Assembly (NCBI RefSeq): GCF_000772085.1
Contig: NZ_CP009755.1
Coordinates: forward strand, 2,790,001 to 2,854,000
DNA: 64,000 bases
Source of the DNA: Curtobacterium sp. MR_MD2014
GTDB taxonomy: Bacteria > Actinomycetota > Actinomycetes > Actinomycetales > Microbacteriaceae
Direction: 5' to 3'
Shown: positions 18,582 to 27,528 of the stretch, piece after piece
Numbering within the stretch: position 1 is the stretch's first letter
Layout: each line of letters starts with the position of its first letter
The notes under the pieces: model-generated
What the model was told of the DNA's origin: nothing
Database searches by the model: none
The model's input: only the letters and a program-made list of their open reading frames with translations
Made by a program: the position numbers and the translations under genes

Positions 18582-19145
18582 ATGTCGAAGGTCAGGACGT
18601 CGCTCGCCATCAGCGCGACCAGCGTCGCACTCGTCGCCGCAGGGCTGATCGCTGCCCCTGCAGCCAACGCCGCAGACACCACCGCGGGCGCGCAGGGCGC
18701 TGCTGCCAGCGCCGACGCGTTGCAGCACTTCACACCCGCTCAGATCGACGATGCGATCGAAGAAGCCCGAGCTGGCGGCTACGTCGAGCGGCAGACGGTC
18801 GACGACGACGGGAGCATCCGCACGACCCTGGACCTCGGGCAGGGAATGACCTTCGATCTCATCCAGGAGGGTCCGACATCGCGTCTGAGCGCCGGTCGGG
18901 ACAGCAGGGGCACGTACGTGGCGTTCAACAGCACCGACCAGAACCTGATCATCAGCGGAGCAGCATTCGGGCTCGGTGCCGGACTCTGCGCCATCAGTGC
19001 GGGAACGTTCTGCGTCGTCGCCGGCGCGATCCTGACCGCCGCGGCCGTTGCGATCACCTCGAACGGAGGAGTGCGGTGCAGCGGCGGCAAGGCTCTCCGG
19101 GTCTACCCGTTCGCTGGCGGCAAGGTCAAGCCGCGCTGCGCCTGA
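18582..19145 (+). CDS. Secreted small protein with glycine-zipper helix, bacteriocin-like
   Basis: 187 residues. A Sec signal peptide (residues 1-31, cleavage after PAANA) leaves a roughly 156-residue exported protein. Residues about 125-165 form a Gly/Ala-rich hydrophobic segment (SGAAFGLGAGLCAISAG) with two cysteines; two more cysteines follow in RCSGG and PRCA, allowing two disulfides after export. The architecture - acidic leader region, glycine-zipper hydrophobic helix, basic tail - is like pore-forming bacteriocins, but no family is recognised. GAGGAAGGA precedes the ATG. The stop overlaps the next gene (TGATG). Confidence 0.65.
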   Translation: MSKVRTSLAISATSVALVAAGLIAAPAANAADTTAGAQGAAASADALQHFTPAQIDDAIEEARAGGYVERQTVDDDGSIRTTLDLGQGMTFDLIQEGPTSRLSAGRDSRGTYVAFNSTDQNLIISGAAFGLGAGLCAISAGTFCVVAGAILTAAAVAITSNGGVRCSGGKALRVYPFAGGKVKPRCA

Positions 19146-19339
19146 TGAGCAAGCGCGTAGTCTGCGGGGTTGCCTCGAGCGTCCCGTTCGCCGTCGCCGT
19201 CAGTCTCGTCCTCGTGGGCGTCGGGTCCGTACTCGCCAGCTCCGACTCCTGGCTCGGGAAGCTCGCCCTGGGGGCCGCTCTCTTCGTCGGGATCGTCCTC
19301 ACCGGGTTCGCGGTGCGGAAGCACCAGCGACGCAGATGA
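19145..19339 (+). CDS. Small two-helix membrane protein, possible immunity partner
   Basis: 64 residues, start in TGATG overlapping the secreted-protein stop, so translation is coupled. Two hydrophobic helices (about residues 10-31 and 38-57) with a basic tail VRKHQRRR. No family recognised. Small two-helix proteins encoded directly after a secreted glycine-zipper peptide are often immunity proteins, which is the best guess here; a secretion accessory role is the alternative. Confidence 0.6.
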   Translation: MSKRVVCGVASSVPFAVAVSLVLVGVGSVLASSDSWLGKLALGAALFVGIVLTGFAVRKHQRRR

Positions 19340-19361
19340 CCGACGGACCACCGTGATCGGC

Positions 19362-19393
19362 TGTCCCCGCGCCCCCGGAAGGGCGCGGGGACA
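19362..19393. terminator. Bidirectional hairpin between convergent genes
   Basis: 13-bp perfect stem (TGTCCCCGCGCCC with its complement) and a 6-base loop, between the small membrane gene (stop 19339) and copA (stop 19405). Probably ends both transcripts. Confidence 0.75.
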
Positions 19394-19404
19394 CTCGTCG
19401 GGCG

Positions 19405-21672
19405 TCAGCCGAGGGCCCGGAAGCGACGCAGGCGCAGGCTGTTCGTCACCACGAAGACGGACGAGAACGCCATCGCCGCACCCGCGAGCACCGGGTTCAG
19501 CAGGCCCGCCATCGCGAGCGGGATCGCCGCGACGTTGTAGGCGAAGGCCCAGAACAGGTTGCCGCGGATCGTGCGGAGCGTCGCCCGGGACAGCCGGACC
19601 GCGTCCGCCACGACGGTGAGCCGACCGCTCACGACGGTGATGTCGCTCGCGGCGATCGCCGCGTCGGTGCCGGCCCCCATCGCGATGCCGAGGTCCGCCG
19701 CCGCGAGCGCCGCCGCGTCGTTGACCCCGTCGCCGACCATCGCGACCGTCCGCCCCTCGGCCTGCAGTCGCCGGACGGTCTCGAGCTTCGAGGCCGGGGT
19801 CGCACGGGCGTGCACCTCGTCGATGCCGACGCGCGCCGCGACGGCGCGCGCGGCGCCCTCGTTGTCCCCGGTGAGCAGCACCGGGCGCAGGCCGAGCGCG
19901 ACGAACCGCCGGACGGCCTCCGGCGCCTCGGGCTTCACCGTGTCGCCGACGACGACGGCGCCGAGCACCGAGCCGCCCCGGCCGACGAGGACCGCGGTCC
20001 CGCCGTCCGACTCGGCAGCGGCGACCCGCGCGGCCAGCGCCTCGTCCACCGGCAGCGCCCAGGCCTCCGCCAGCCACCGGGCGGTGCCGACGACGACCAC
20101 CTCGCCGTCGACCACGGCCTGCACGCCCGCGCCCGGCGTCGCGGCGAACTGCTCCGCGACCGGGACGTCGAGTGCGCGGTCCCGCGCGGCCCGGACGACC
20201 GCACGCGCCACCGGGTGCTCGGAACCGTCCTCGACCGCCGCCGCCACCGCGAGCAGCGATCCGTCGGCGTCCGGTGCGCCGTCGACCGGCAGGACCGCCG
20301 TCAGGCGCATCTCCCCGGTCGTCACGGTGCCGGTCTTGTCGAGCACGATCGTGTCCACGGCGCGGGTGCGTTCGAGCGCCTGGGGGCCGCCGATCAGGAT
20401 GCCGAGCTGCGAGCCACGACCCGTGCCGACGAGCAGCGCGGTGGGCGTCGCGAGCCCGAGGGCGCACGGGCAGGCGATGACGAGCGTCGCGACCGCGGCG
20501 GTGACGGCAGCGGTCAGGGACCCGCCGGCGACGAGCCACCCGACGAACGCGACCACGGCGAGGCCGATCACGACGGGTACGAACACGGCGGAGACCCGGT
20601 CGGCGAGTCGCTGCACCGCGGCCTTGCCGGTCTGGGCGTCCTCGACGAGGCGTCCCATCCGGGCGAGCTCGGTGTCGGCACCGACGGCGGTGACCTCGAC
20701 CACGAGCCGACCACCGACGTCGATGGTCGCGCCGGTCACACGGTCGCCGGGTCGCACCTCGACCGGGACCGACTCACCGGTGAGCATGCTGAGGTCGACG
20801 GCTGACGAGCCCTCGCGCACGATGCCGTCGCTCGGGATCCGCTCCCCCGGTCGGACGACGACGACGTCACCGACGACGAGCGACGCGGCGGACACACGGG
20901 TCTCGACGGGACCGGACGGCCCGTCGCGGAGCACCGACGCGTCCTTCGCGCCGAGCTCGAGCAGCGCGCGCAGCGCCGCCCCGGACCGCTGCTTCGCCCG
21001 GGCCTCCATGTACCGGCCGGCCAGGATGAAGACCGTCACGGCCGCGGCCACCTCGAGGTAGAGGTCGCTCGCCTCGGGGTCCGTGGCGAACCACGAGAAG
21101 GTCATGTGCATGCCGGGGGCACCGGCGTCGCCGAGGAACAGTGCGTACAGCGACCAGCCGAACGCGGCGACGACGCCGAGGCTGACCAGGGTGTCCATGG
21201 TCGCGGCGCCGTGTCGGGCGTTCACCCACGCGGCACGGTGGAACGGCAGCGCTCCCCAGACGGCGACCGGTGCCGCCAGTGCCAGGGCAGCCCACTGCCA
21301 GTTCGGGAACTGCAGGACCGGCACCATCGAGAGCAGGACCACGGGCAGCGCCAGGACGGCGGAGACGACGAGCCGCTGCCGCAGGGGCGCGGTCGCGGCG
21401 TCGGGACCGGTGGCGTCGTCGACGTCGTCGGCAGAGCCCGGAGTCGGCTGCCGCACGTGGACGGTCGCCCCGTACCCGGCGGCCTCGACCGCCGCGACGA
21501 GCGCCGCGGTGTCGACCGTGTCCGGGTCGGTCACCGACACCTGCGCCTGCTCGGTCGCGTAGTTCACGGTCGCGGAGACGCCCGGCAGCTTGCCGAGCTT
21601 CCGCTCGACGCGGTTCGCGCACGAGGCGCAGGTCATCCCCGTGATGTCGAGCTCGACGACGCCCTCGCTCAC
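19405..21672 (-). CDS. copA: Copper-exporting P1B-type ATPase
   Basis: 755 residues. GTG start inside GTGA overlapping the copZ stop. An N-terminal heavy-metal domain carries MTCASC (Cys15, Cys18). Then about eight membrane helices, TGES actuator loop ([12 protein letters not shown]), CPC metal site in [19 protein letters not shown] phosphorylation site, SEHPVARA (the HP locus), [10 protein letters not shown] hinge and the TM8 sequence [12 protein letters not shown]. It pumps Cu(I) out of the cytoplasm using ATP. The operon order csoR-copZ-copA places it under CsoR control. Confidence 0.95.
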   Translation of the reverse strand: MSEGVVELDITGMTCASCANRVERKLGKLPGVSATVNYATEQAQVSVTDPDTVDTAALVAAVEAAGYGATVHVRQPTPGSADDVDDATGPDAATAPLRQRLVVSAVLALPVVLLSMVPVLQFPNWQWAALALAAPVAVWGALPFHRAAWVNARHGAATMDTLVSLGVVAAFGWSLYALFLGDAGAPGMHMTFSWFATDPEASDLYLEVAAAVTVFILAGRYMEARAKQRSGAALRALLELGAKDASVLRDGPSGPVETRVSAASLVVGDVVVVRPGERIPSDGIVREGSSAVDLSMLTGESVPVEVRPGDRVTGATIDVGGRLVVEVTAVGADTELARMGRLVEDAQTGKAAVQRLADRVSAVFVPVVIGLAVVAFVGWLVAGGSLTAAVTAAVATLVIACPCALGLATPTALLVGTGRGSQLGILIGGPQALERTRAVDTIVLDKTGTVTTGEMRLTAVLPVDGAPDADGSLLAVAAAVEDGSEHPVARAVVRAARDRALDVPVAEQFAATPGAGVQAVVDGEVVVVGTARWLAEAWALPVDEALAARVAAAESDGGTAVLVGRGGSVLGAVVVGDTVKPEAPEAVRRFVALGLRPVLLTGDNEGAARAVAARVGIDEVHARATPASKLETVRRLQAEGRTVAMVGDGVNDAAALAAADLGIAMGAGTDAAIAASDITVVSGRLTVVADAVRLSRATLRTIRGNLFWAFAYNVAAIPLAMAGLLNPVLAGAAMAFSSVFVVTNSLRLRRFRALG

Positions 21673-21887
21673 CGGGACACGACCTCGTACCCCGCCTCCG
21701 CGATCGCGCCGCGGAGGGCCTGGTCGTCGATCCGGTGGTCGGACGTGACGGTGACGGACGACGACCCGCCGGGCACGAGGTCCACGGTGACGTCGGTCAC
21801 GCCGGCGAGCTCGGAGACCTCCTCGGTCACGCTCGCCACGCAGTGCTCGCAGGTCATCCCGGTCACGGCGACGGTCTCGGTGGTCAT
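21669..21887 (-). CDS. copZ: Copper chaperone with heavy-metal-associated domain
   Basis: 72 residues, one ferredoxin-like HMA domain. The copper site is [13 protein letters not shown] (Cys13 and Cys16). It carries Cu(I) to CopA. Start ATG follows GAGGA. The stop overlaps the copA GTG. Thirty bases separate it from csoR upstream, so the three genes are one operon. Confidence 0.95.
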   Translation of the reverse strand: MTTETVAVTGMTCEHCVASVTEEVSELAGVTDVTVDLVPGGSSSVTVTSDHRIDDQALRGAIAEAGYEVVSR

Positions 21888-21917
21888 GGGTCCTCCTCGG
21901 TGTGTGGTGCGGTGGGG

Positions 21918-22220
21918 TCAGGAACGGACGAGTCGGGCGATGGCGTCGCTCGCCTCGCGGACCTTCGCGTCGGCGGCGTCGCCGCCCTCGGCCACGGCCT
22001 CGGCGACGCAGTGGCGCAGGTGGTCCTCCAGCAACGACAGGGCGACCCGTTCGAGCGCCCGGTTCGCCGCGGAGATCTGGGTCAGCACGTCGATGCAGTA
22101 CGTCTCGTCCTCGACCATGCGCGCGATCCCGCGGACCTGCCCCTCCGCGCGGCGCAGCCGCTTGAGCAGGTCGTCCTTGTCCTCGATGTACCCGACGTGT
22201 GCGTGCGGTGCTGCTGGCAT
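21918..22220 (-). CDS. csoR: Copper-sensing repressor
   Basis: 100 residues, all-helical CsoR family. The Cu(I) ligands are present: Cys in TYCIDVLTQ and His-x3-Cys in [27 protein letters not shown] is the DNA-contacting helix. It binds GC-rich palindromes in the apo form and releases on Cu(I) binding. It lies upstream of copZ and copA and has its own operator 27 bases upstream. Confidence 0.95.
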   Translation of the reverse strand: MPAAPHAHVGYIEDKDDLLKRLRRAEGQVRGIARMVEDETYCIDVLTQISAANRALERVALSLLEDHLRHCVAEAVAEGGDAADAKVREASDAIARLVRS

Positions 22221-22246
22221 CCTGACCTCCGTCTTCCCCGACAGGG

Positions 22247-22261
22247 TACCCCCCTGGGGTA
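22247..22261. promoter_or_regulatory. CsoR operator
   Basis: TACCCCCCTGGGGTA, a near-perfect 15-base palindrome 27 bases upstream of csoR, matching the known CsoR consensus of G/C runs flanked by TA. Predicts copper-inducible, autoregulated expression of csoR-copZ-copA. Confidence 0.8.
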
Positions 22262-22400
22262 TTTCGTGCTCGTCGATCCCTCGGGAGGCGCAGAGTTGTC
22301 TGAGAATTCGTCATTGAGGGGCGGGATCGCTCGTCGCTGCGGGCGAGGGTCGGCGTGCGCCGACGGATCCCCGCCGTGGCGCGGATCGAACCGGTCCCCA

Positions 22401-22446
22401 CCGGACGGGAGGCGCGTGTCGCGGCCGCCACGGGCCTCCCGTCCGG
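22401..22446. repeat. Palindrome, GACGGGAGGC family copy 4
   Basis: 13-bp outer arms CCGGACGGGAGGC/GCCTCCCGTCCGG with a 20-base partly self-complementary centre. Unlike most copies it lies between divergent genes (csoR and the AraC gene), so it cannot be a simple terminator for either. Confidence 0.8.
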
Positions 22447-22503
22447 CAGCGCCCACCGGGACGCGGAAGCGCGCATCCCGGACAGTGCTGGCATGATGCG
22501 CGG

Positions 22504-23697
22504 GTGAGCACCTCGTCGACGAACGGTTACCGCCGCCTGCGGTTCACCGAGAGCGACGGCACCGACTACGGCCGGATCTTCTCGGCCGAGTACAACGGCC
22601 GCGACCTCGGTACCGAGACCTACGTCGCCGAGGGCACCCGGTACGAGTACACGATCGTCGGCGACGACGACGTCACGCTCCGCACCATGCGCGCCGAGGG
22701 TGGACGGCGCGGTGGCGTGATCGGCCCGCGCAACGACCACGTCGTGTTCTGGCTCACCCGCGGACGCCTCGAGATGCACTTCGCGGACCGGACGCGGGTG
22801 ATCGAACCGGGGAGCCCCTACATCGCCTCGGCGTCCGAGGCGTACCGGTTCGAGTCCGCCGACACCGTCTACAACGGCCTGCACGTGTCGGACCCGTTCC
22901 TCCGGTCGGTCGGCGCGGAGCTCGGCTACCGCCTGCCGGACGGCCCCCTGCTGTTCGACCAGCAGGACGAGGCGATCGCCCGGCGCGAGCCGCTCCGCCG
23001 CCTGGTGCAGGACCTCGCGCCGGCGCTGCTCGACGACCGCGTGGTCGGTCCGATGCGCACGGCCCTGAACCGGCGGCTCGCGGTGGTCGTCCTCGACACC
23101 TTCCCGATCCGCAACCGGGGCCAGGACGTCCCGGTCGCGAACCGGCTGCGCGACGCGGTCCGCCACATCGAGGCACACGCACAGGACCGACCGTCCGTCC
23201 CCGAGATCGCGGCCGCGTGCGGACTGAGCCAGCGCGGCCTGCAGGACGTCTTCGCGCGGACGCTCGGCACCACACCGAACCGGTTCATGCGCGACCACCG
23301 GCTCGACTGCGTCCGTCGTGAACTGCTGCGCGCCGCCGGCGACGAGGGCGTGACACCGGTCGCCCGACGATGGGGCTTCACCAACCCCGGCCGTTTCGCC
23401 GCGGCCTACCGGGAGCGCTTCGGTGAGGACCCCGCGGCGACCCTGCGCGGCTCACGGGCCGCGCGACCCGACTCCGGCCGGACGTCCTGGCGGGTCCGAC
23501 GTGCCGTCGCGCACATCGTCGAGCACGCCGACGGCGACCTGACCGTCGACGAGATCGCGGACGCTGCGGGGGTGCGTCCCCGCCGGTTGCAGCAGCTCTT
23601 CCGACAGGAGTGCGGACTGTCGCCCATGGCGTACGTGCGCTCCGTGCGGGACGCTGCGTCGCGCAACACCGGGGCCGGTATCGGCGGCACCGGCTGA
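22504..23697 (+). CDS. AraC-family regulator with an extra C-terminal half HTH
   Basis: 397 residues from GTG. The N-terminal 190 residues are a ligand/dimerisation domain of the AraC-binding-like type. Residues about 220-315 form a complete AraC HTH pair ([19 protein letters not shown] and [20 protein letters not shown]). Residues about 330-385 repeat the first HTH ([19 protein letters not shown]) and then stop, giving a third helix-turn-helix. The neighbours suggest no target; it may act on the stress locus 165 bases downstream or on csoR (inference). Confidence 0.85.
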   Translation: MSTSSTNGYRRLRFTESDGTDYGRIFSAEYNGRDLGTETYVAEGTRYEYTIVGDDDVTLRTMRAEGGRRGGVIGPRNDHVVFWLTRGRLEMHFADRTRVIEPGSPYIASASEAYRFESADTVYNGLHVSDPFLRSVGAELGYRLPDGPLLFDQQDEAIARREPLRRLVQDLAPALLDDRVVGPMRTALNRRLAVVVLDTFPIRNRGQDVPVANRLRDAVRHIEAHAQDRPSVPEIAAACGLSQRGLQDVFARTLGTTPNRFMRDHRLDCVRRELLRAAGDEGVTPVARRWGFTNPGRFAAAYRERFGEDPAATLRGSRAARPDSGRTSWRVRRAVAHIVEHADGDLTVDEIADAAGVRPRRLQQLFRQECGLSPMAYVRSVRDAASRNTGAGIGGTG

Positions 23698-23861
23698 CCC
23701 TCCGCCGTCGGGGTACACAGAGAACCGGCGTTCTGGCGCTTTCCCTGAAGGAGCGCTGAATCCCACCGGACCCGTGTGACGAATCTCGGTGTCAGCCCGT
23801 CTCATCCGTGAACAGCAACCGCTGGGAACGAGTCCCGGCGGGTCCTCGAAGGGAGACACCA

Positions 23862-24326
23862 ATGGCTGACACCACCACCACCTCGACCACTCCGGCGACC
23901 GCTTCGGCGGCGTCGCGCTCGGCCGTCCAGAACGGTTCGGGTACTGCGGGCAAGACCACGATCGACGACACCGTCGTGTCGAAGGTCGCCGGCATCGCCG
24001 CTCGTGAGGTCAACGGGGTGCACTCGCTGGGCGGCGGCGCTGCCCGTGCGATCGGCGCGATCCGTGACGCGATCGGGCAGCGTGACCACGGTCAGGGCGT
24101 CAAGGTCGAGGTCGGCGAGAAGCAGGTCGCCGCGGACGTCGTGATCGTCGCGGAGTACCCGGTGTCGCTGCAGCAGGTCGCTGACGGTGTCCGTTCGTCG
24201 GTCGCCCGTGCGCTGGAGCAGATCGTGGGCATGGAGGTCGCCGAGGTGAACGTGACCGTCCAGGACGTCTTCATCCCGGGTGATGACGACGACAACGACG
24301 ACAAGAAGGAGTCCCGCGTTGAGTAA
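23862..24326 (+). CDS. Asp23/Gls24 family envelope stress protein
   Basis: 154 residues, GAAGGGAG upstream of the ATG. The Thr/Ser-rich N-terminus (1-30) is followed by the Asp23 domain (TVVSKVAGIAAREVNGVHSL, VAADVVIVAEYPVSLQQVAD, VNVTVQDVFIP). An acidic Asp run ends the protein. Family knowledge: abundant cytosolic proteins that assemble at the membrane through AmaP and respond to alkaline or envelope stress. It leads a tightly packed set of genes to 27938. Confidence 0.9.
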   Translation: MADTTTTSTTPATASAASRSAVQNGSGTAGKTTIDDTVVSKVAGIAAREVNGVHSLGGGAARAIGAIRDAIGQRDHGQGVKVEVGEKQVAADVVIVAEYPVSLQQVADGVRSSVARALEQIVGMEVAEVNVTVQDVFIPGDDDDNDDKKESRVE

Positions 24327-24510
24327 CACACTCGTCGGCGCGCTGATCGGCGCCATCCTCGCCGTCGTGGCACTGCAGTTCGGGTTCTGGGGCTTCGTCC
24401 TGGTGATCGTGTTCGGTCTGGTCGGTGCCCTCGTGGCCGCGATCACGACCGGGAAGATCGACCGCGGCGCCCTGACCGACGTGCTGACCGGACGCCGGAG
24501 CTCCCGGTGA
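24319..24510 (+). CDS. DUF2273-type small membrane protein
   Basis: 63 residues from TTG at 24319, chosen because AAGAAGGAG lies eight bases upstream; longer readings from 24280 are overlapped by the Asp23 gene. Two adjacent hydrophobic helices (residues 4-20 and 22-42, ILAVVALQFGFWGFVLVIVF) followed by a basic, polar tail. The GFWGFVLVIVFG motif and gene position match DUF2273, regularly found beside Asp23 and AmaP genes. It overlaps the Asp23 stop by eight bases and the next GTG by four. Confidence 0.8.
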   Translation: MSNTLVGALIGAILAVVALQFGFWGFVLVIVFGLVGALVAAITTGKIDRGALTDVLTGRRSSR

Positions 24511-24839
24511 GCGCCGGCCCGGGGAGCCTCCCGGCGAGCGCGGTCCCGGGCCGGGTCGAGATCACCGCCCGGGCGCTGACGGCGCTGGCCCGGGCCGTCG
24601 CAGCGGAGCGTCTGGGCGCTCCCGCGAAGCGGCTCCGGGTCGGGTTGGACGACCACGACGGCGCGCTCGCGCTCGAGGTCACCGGCCCGATCGCCGCCGG
24701 CGGGGACGTCGTCTCCGCGGCGTCGTCCGCTGCTGACACGATCCGCTCCCGCGTCGGGGAACTCTCCGGCCGGCGGGTGGGTCGGACCCACATCGAACTG
24801 ACCGGGATCGTGCGTGAGCACGAGGGCCGGGTCCGGTAG
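24507..24839 (+). CDS. Short Asp23-like protein
   Basis: 110 residues from GTG overlapping the DUF2273 stop. The pattern GRVEITARALTALARAVAAE followed by a strand/helix core ending THIELTGIV resembles a shortened, diverged Asp23 fold. No membrane helix. Probably another partner in the Gls24 assembly, but the family link is weak by eye. Confidence 0.6.
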   Translation: MSAGPGSLPASAVPGRVEITARALTALARAVAAERLGAPAKRLRVGLDDHDGALALEVTGPIAAGGDVVSAASSAADTIRSRVGELSGRRVGRTHIELTGIVREHEGRVR

Positions 24840-24851
24840 GAGACAGAGCAC

Positions 24852-25427
24852 ATGAGCACCGAACAGCTCGAGAAGCGGCTGCGTCGTCGCAGCATCCACC
24901 GGTCCCGGTCCACCGCGGTCGCGATCACCCTGGTCGTCGTCGCACTGGTCGCGGCGTGGATCGGCACCGAAGCGGTCCTGAAGGCCATCGGGCAGCAGCC
25001 GCTGCTGGCGGACCCGCAGACCGTGGTCGACACCGCCCTCACGCCCGACGCCGCGTTCACCACCATCATCGAGGTCATCGCCGCCGCCCTGGTGATCCTC
25101 GGCATCATCCTGGTCGTGCTGGCCCTCAAGCCCGGCCGGCAGCCCCGCTCCGGGATCGACCGTGACCGCGGCGCGGTCGTGATCGACACCCGCATCCTGG
25201 CCTCCACCGCCGCGAACGCCGCCGCCCACGCAGCAGGCGTCCCGGAAGCCAACACGACCGCGTCCGCTCGTGGGCACCGCACCCAGGTGCACGTGGTGCC
25301 CCTGTCCGGCATCCCCGTCGATGCCAGCGCCGTCGAGCACGCCGTCGGGGACCGGCTCGGTCGCCTCGGCGGCAAGCACGGCTCGTCGGTGCAGGTCACC
25401 GTGGAACAGAAGGGAACCCTGGCATGA
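24852..25427 (+). CDS. DUF6286 membrane protein
   Basis: 191 residues. A basic N-terminus (EKRLRRRSIHRSRST) precedes two helices at about 22-45 and 72-95, then a cytosolic C-terminal domain (VVIDTRILASTAANAAAHAAG ...) with alternating strands as in Asp23-like folds. This is the DUF6286 arrangement seen in actinobacterial Asp23 loci. Likely a membrane anchor or scaffold for the Gls24 proteins. Four-base overlap with the next gene. Confidence 0.75.
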   Translation: MSTEQLEKRLRRRSIHRSRSTAVAITLVVVALVAAWIGTEAVLKAIGQQPLLADPQTVVDTALTPDAAFTTIIEVIAAALVILGIILVVLALKPGRQPRSGIDRDRGAVVIDTRILASTAANAAAHAAGVPEANTTASARGHRTQVHVVPLSGIPVDASAVEHAVGDRLGRLGGKHGSSVQVTVEQKGTLA

Positions 25428-25987
25428 CCACCACCAACCGCGGCTTCAACCGGGTCCTGCTGCTCCTGATCGGCCTGATCGCCATCATCGTCGGTGTCAC
25501 CATCGGCGCCGGGGTCCTGCAACCCGTCCGCGACGCCCTCCAGCCCTACCTGACGCTGCCGCAGCAGGTCACCGTGCCCGACCAGGCACTGTGGATCATC
25601 GCCGCGGTCTGCGCGGTGGTCATCGTCCTCGCCGTGATCGTGGTGTTCACTCGCGGTGGCGGCGGCACCAGCGTCGCGGTCCGGGAACGCTCCGGCGAGG
25701 ACCAGGTCACCGTGAACGTCGCCCTCGTGCGCGACGTCATCGACCACGAACTCACCGGCGTCCACGACATCGTCGCCGCGAAGGTCGACACGTACCTGGT
25801 CAAGAAGACCCGCGCCGCACGCATCCGGGTCCACGTCCGCCGCGGCGGCGACGCGGTCACCGTCCTCGACGCCGTCGACCACGCCCTGACCACCCTCGAC
25901 CAGACCCTCGGCCGACAGATCCCGGTCCTGGTCCACCTCACCGGCGGCACCCGCACCGCACTGGCACGCACCACCCGCGTCCAGTGA
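25424..25987 (+). CDS. AmaP-like alkaline shock membrane anchor
   Basis: 187 residues. Two membrane helices (about 8-30 and 52-74) bracket a short extracytoplasmic loop; the C-terminal domain (VTVNVALVRDVIDHELTGVH ...) is cytosolic. This two-helix-plus-domain layout fits AmaP, which tethers Asp23 to the membrane in staphylococci. The symbol is withheld because actinobacterial versions are diverged. The gene shares ATGA with DUF6286. After it, 129 bases without a gene lead to csbD. Confidence 0.75.
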   Translation: MTTTNRGFNRVLLLLIGLIAIIVGVTIGAGVLQPVRDALQPYLTLPQQVTVPDQALWIIAAVCAVVIVLAVIVVFTRGGGGTSVAVRERSGEDQVTVNVALVRDVIDHELTGVHDIVAAKVDTYLVKKTRAARIRVHVRRGGDAVTVLDAVDHALTTLDQTLGRQIPVLVHLTGGTRTALARTTRVQ

Positions 25988-26116
25988 CGCCACCCGGCGG
26001 ACGACGCCGGACACGAACGCACCACCAGCACCACCGCAACCCGGTCGGACGAGGCAGACCGAGCCTCCCGACCGTCACCACCGGGCACCAGCCCACGAGA
26101 GAGAAGGGAACCCACC

Positions 26117-26287
26117 ATGGGACTCGACGACAAGATCAAGAACGCCGCACAGGACCTGACCGGCAAGGCCAAGGAGGCCTTCGGCAACGCGACGAACAAC
26201 GACGAGAAGGTCGCAGAGGGCAAGAAGGACCAGGCCGCTGCGAGCGCCAAGCAGACCGGCGAGGACGTCAAGGACGTCTTCAAGTAA
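26117..26287 (+). CDS. CsbD family stress protein
   Basis: 56 residues, shorter than usual ORF-finder cut-offs. It begins MGLDDKIKNAAQDLTGKAKE and has the CsbD pattern of Lys/Glu/Ala-rich amphipathic helix with KAKEAFGNAT and VAEGKKDQ. GAGAGAAGGGAA precedes the ATG. CsbD proteins are general-stress induced, of unknown activity; they resemble small LEA-like hydrophilins. A strong hairpin follows. Confidence 0.88.
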   Translation: MGLDDKIKNAAQDLTGKAKEAFGNATNNDEKVAEGKKDQAAASAKQTGEDVKDVFK

Positions 26288-26296
26288 CAGCGGACC

Positions 26297-26330
26297 ACGG
26301 CCGTCGCTCCCCGAGGGGAGCGACGGCCGT
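26297..26330 (+). terminator. Strong hairpin between csbD and the Gls24-LEA gene
   Basis: 16-bp perfect stem with a 2-base loop, ten bases after the csbD stop and 23 before the next start. Could be a partial terminator that lowers downstream expression, or protect the csbD mRNA end. Confidence 0.7.
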
Positions 26331-26352
26331 CCTGTTCACAGAGGAGGAAGCC

Positions 26353-27528
26353 ATGCAGCACGATCCGAACGCCCGGACGCAGATCACCGAGGTCGACCTG
26401 CCGCCCGAGCTGACCACCCCGCTCCCCGAGGATGCCGGGCCCCTGGTGGTCGCCGCCCGCACCGCGGCGGAGACGGCGCTCGGCGTGCCGGGCGTCCACC
26501 ACCTGGGCGGGCTCGTCGCCCGCGCCGCCGACCGCGTCCGCTCGCAGCTCGGCCGCACCGCCGGAGCGCCCGGGGTGCAGGTCGACGACAACGACGGCAC
26601 GCTCGACGTGACCGTGTCCGTCGTCATCAGCTACCCGCAGCCGGTCCGCGAGGTCGCCGAGGAGGTCCGCCGCCAGGTGGCCGCCGCGGTGTCGCAGCTC
26701 GGCGCCGGACAGCCCACCACGGTCGACGTCCGCGTGCTCGACGTGCACGGACCCTTCGACGACGAGCCGGCCCCCGTCGACCGGGCCCGGGAGGCCGTGG
26801 GCGATGCGGTGGACCGCACGAAGGAGGCCGTCTCGGGTGCCGCGGAGGACGTCCGCGGCGGTGCCGCCGAGGTCGCCGAGCGTGCACGGGACGCTGCGCA
26901 GGACGCGGCGGGTGCCACGCGCGAGGCCGCCGGTCGCGCACGCGACGCCGCCGGCGACGCCGTCGACCGGGCACGGGAGACCGCGGGGGACCTGCGCGAG
27001 CGGGCGTCCGACGCCGTGGACACCGCGCGGGCGAAGGCGGCCGACGCCGTCGACACGGCGCGCGAGACCGCATCCGACGCGGCGGAGCGTGCCGCGGAGA
27101 AGTCCTCCGACGCCGGCGACGCGGCGAAGCAGGCCGTCAGCGCGGCGAAGGACGCCGCGGCGGACGCCTCGCAGGAGGTCCGCGACCGTGCCTCCGGTGC
27201 TGCCTCGGCAGCGACCGACGCCGCGGCCGACGCGGGCGCAGCGGCCTCGGACGCCGCCGACTCCGCAGCGACCGCGACGCAGGACGCGGTGACCGCGACG
27301 CAGGACGCAGCGGACGGTGCACGTCGCGAGGGCAGCACCGACGCCGACGAGCCGTCGGTGGAGAGCGCACCCGCCGCGGACGAGCAGGTCGCCGACGCGC
27401 TGGACGAGGCGGCCGACCGCATCGAGCACGCCGCGGACGTCGTCCGCGACGAGGCCGACGCCCGCCACGACCAGGCCGCCGCCCACCGCAGCGGCAGCGG
27501 CGACGGCGACGGCGAGGCACAGCGATGA
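26353..27528 (+). CDS. Gls24-domain protein fused to LEA-like helical repeats
   Basis: 391 residues, GAGGAGGAAG upstream of the ATG. Residues about 25-140 are an Asp23/Gls24 domain (ETALGVPGVHHLGGLVARAA, VTVSVVISYPQPVREVAEEV). Residues about 145-355 are low-complexity Ala/Asp/Arg/Glu repeats of roughly 11 residues (RDAAGDAVDRARETAGD-type), as in group 3 LEA and apolipoprotein-like amphipathic helices. The tail is acidic, then His/Ser/Gly-rich. It could coat membranes in stress or drying while the Gls24 head joins the assembly; that is inference. Confidence 0.8.
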   Translation: MQHDPNARTQITEVDLPPELTTPLPEDAGPLVVAARTAAETALGVPGVHHLGGLVARAADRVRSQLGRTAGAPGVQVDDNDGTLDVTVSVVISYPQPVREVAEEVRRQVAAAVSQLGAGQPTTVDVRVLDVHGPFDDEPAPVDRAREAVGDAVDRTKEAVSGAAEDVRGGAAEVAERARDAAQDAAGATREAAGRARDAAGDAVDRARETAGDLRERASDAVDTARAKAADAVDTARETASDAAERAAEKSSDAGDAAKQAVSAAKDAAADASQEVRDRASGAASAATDAAADAGAAASDAADSAATATQDAVTATQDAADGARREGSTDADEPSVESAPAADEQVADALDEAADRIEHAADVVRDEADARHDQAAAHRSGSGDGDGEAQR

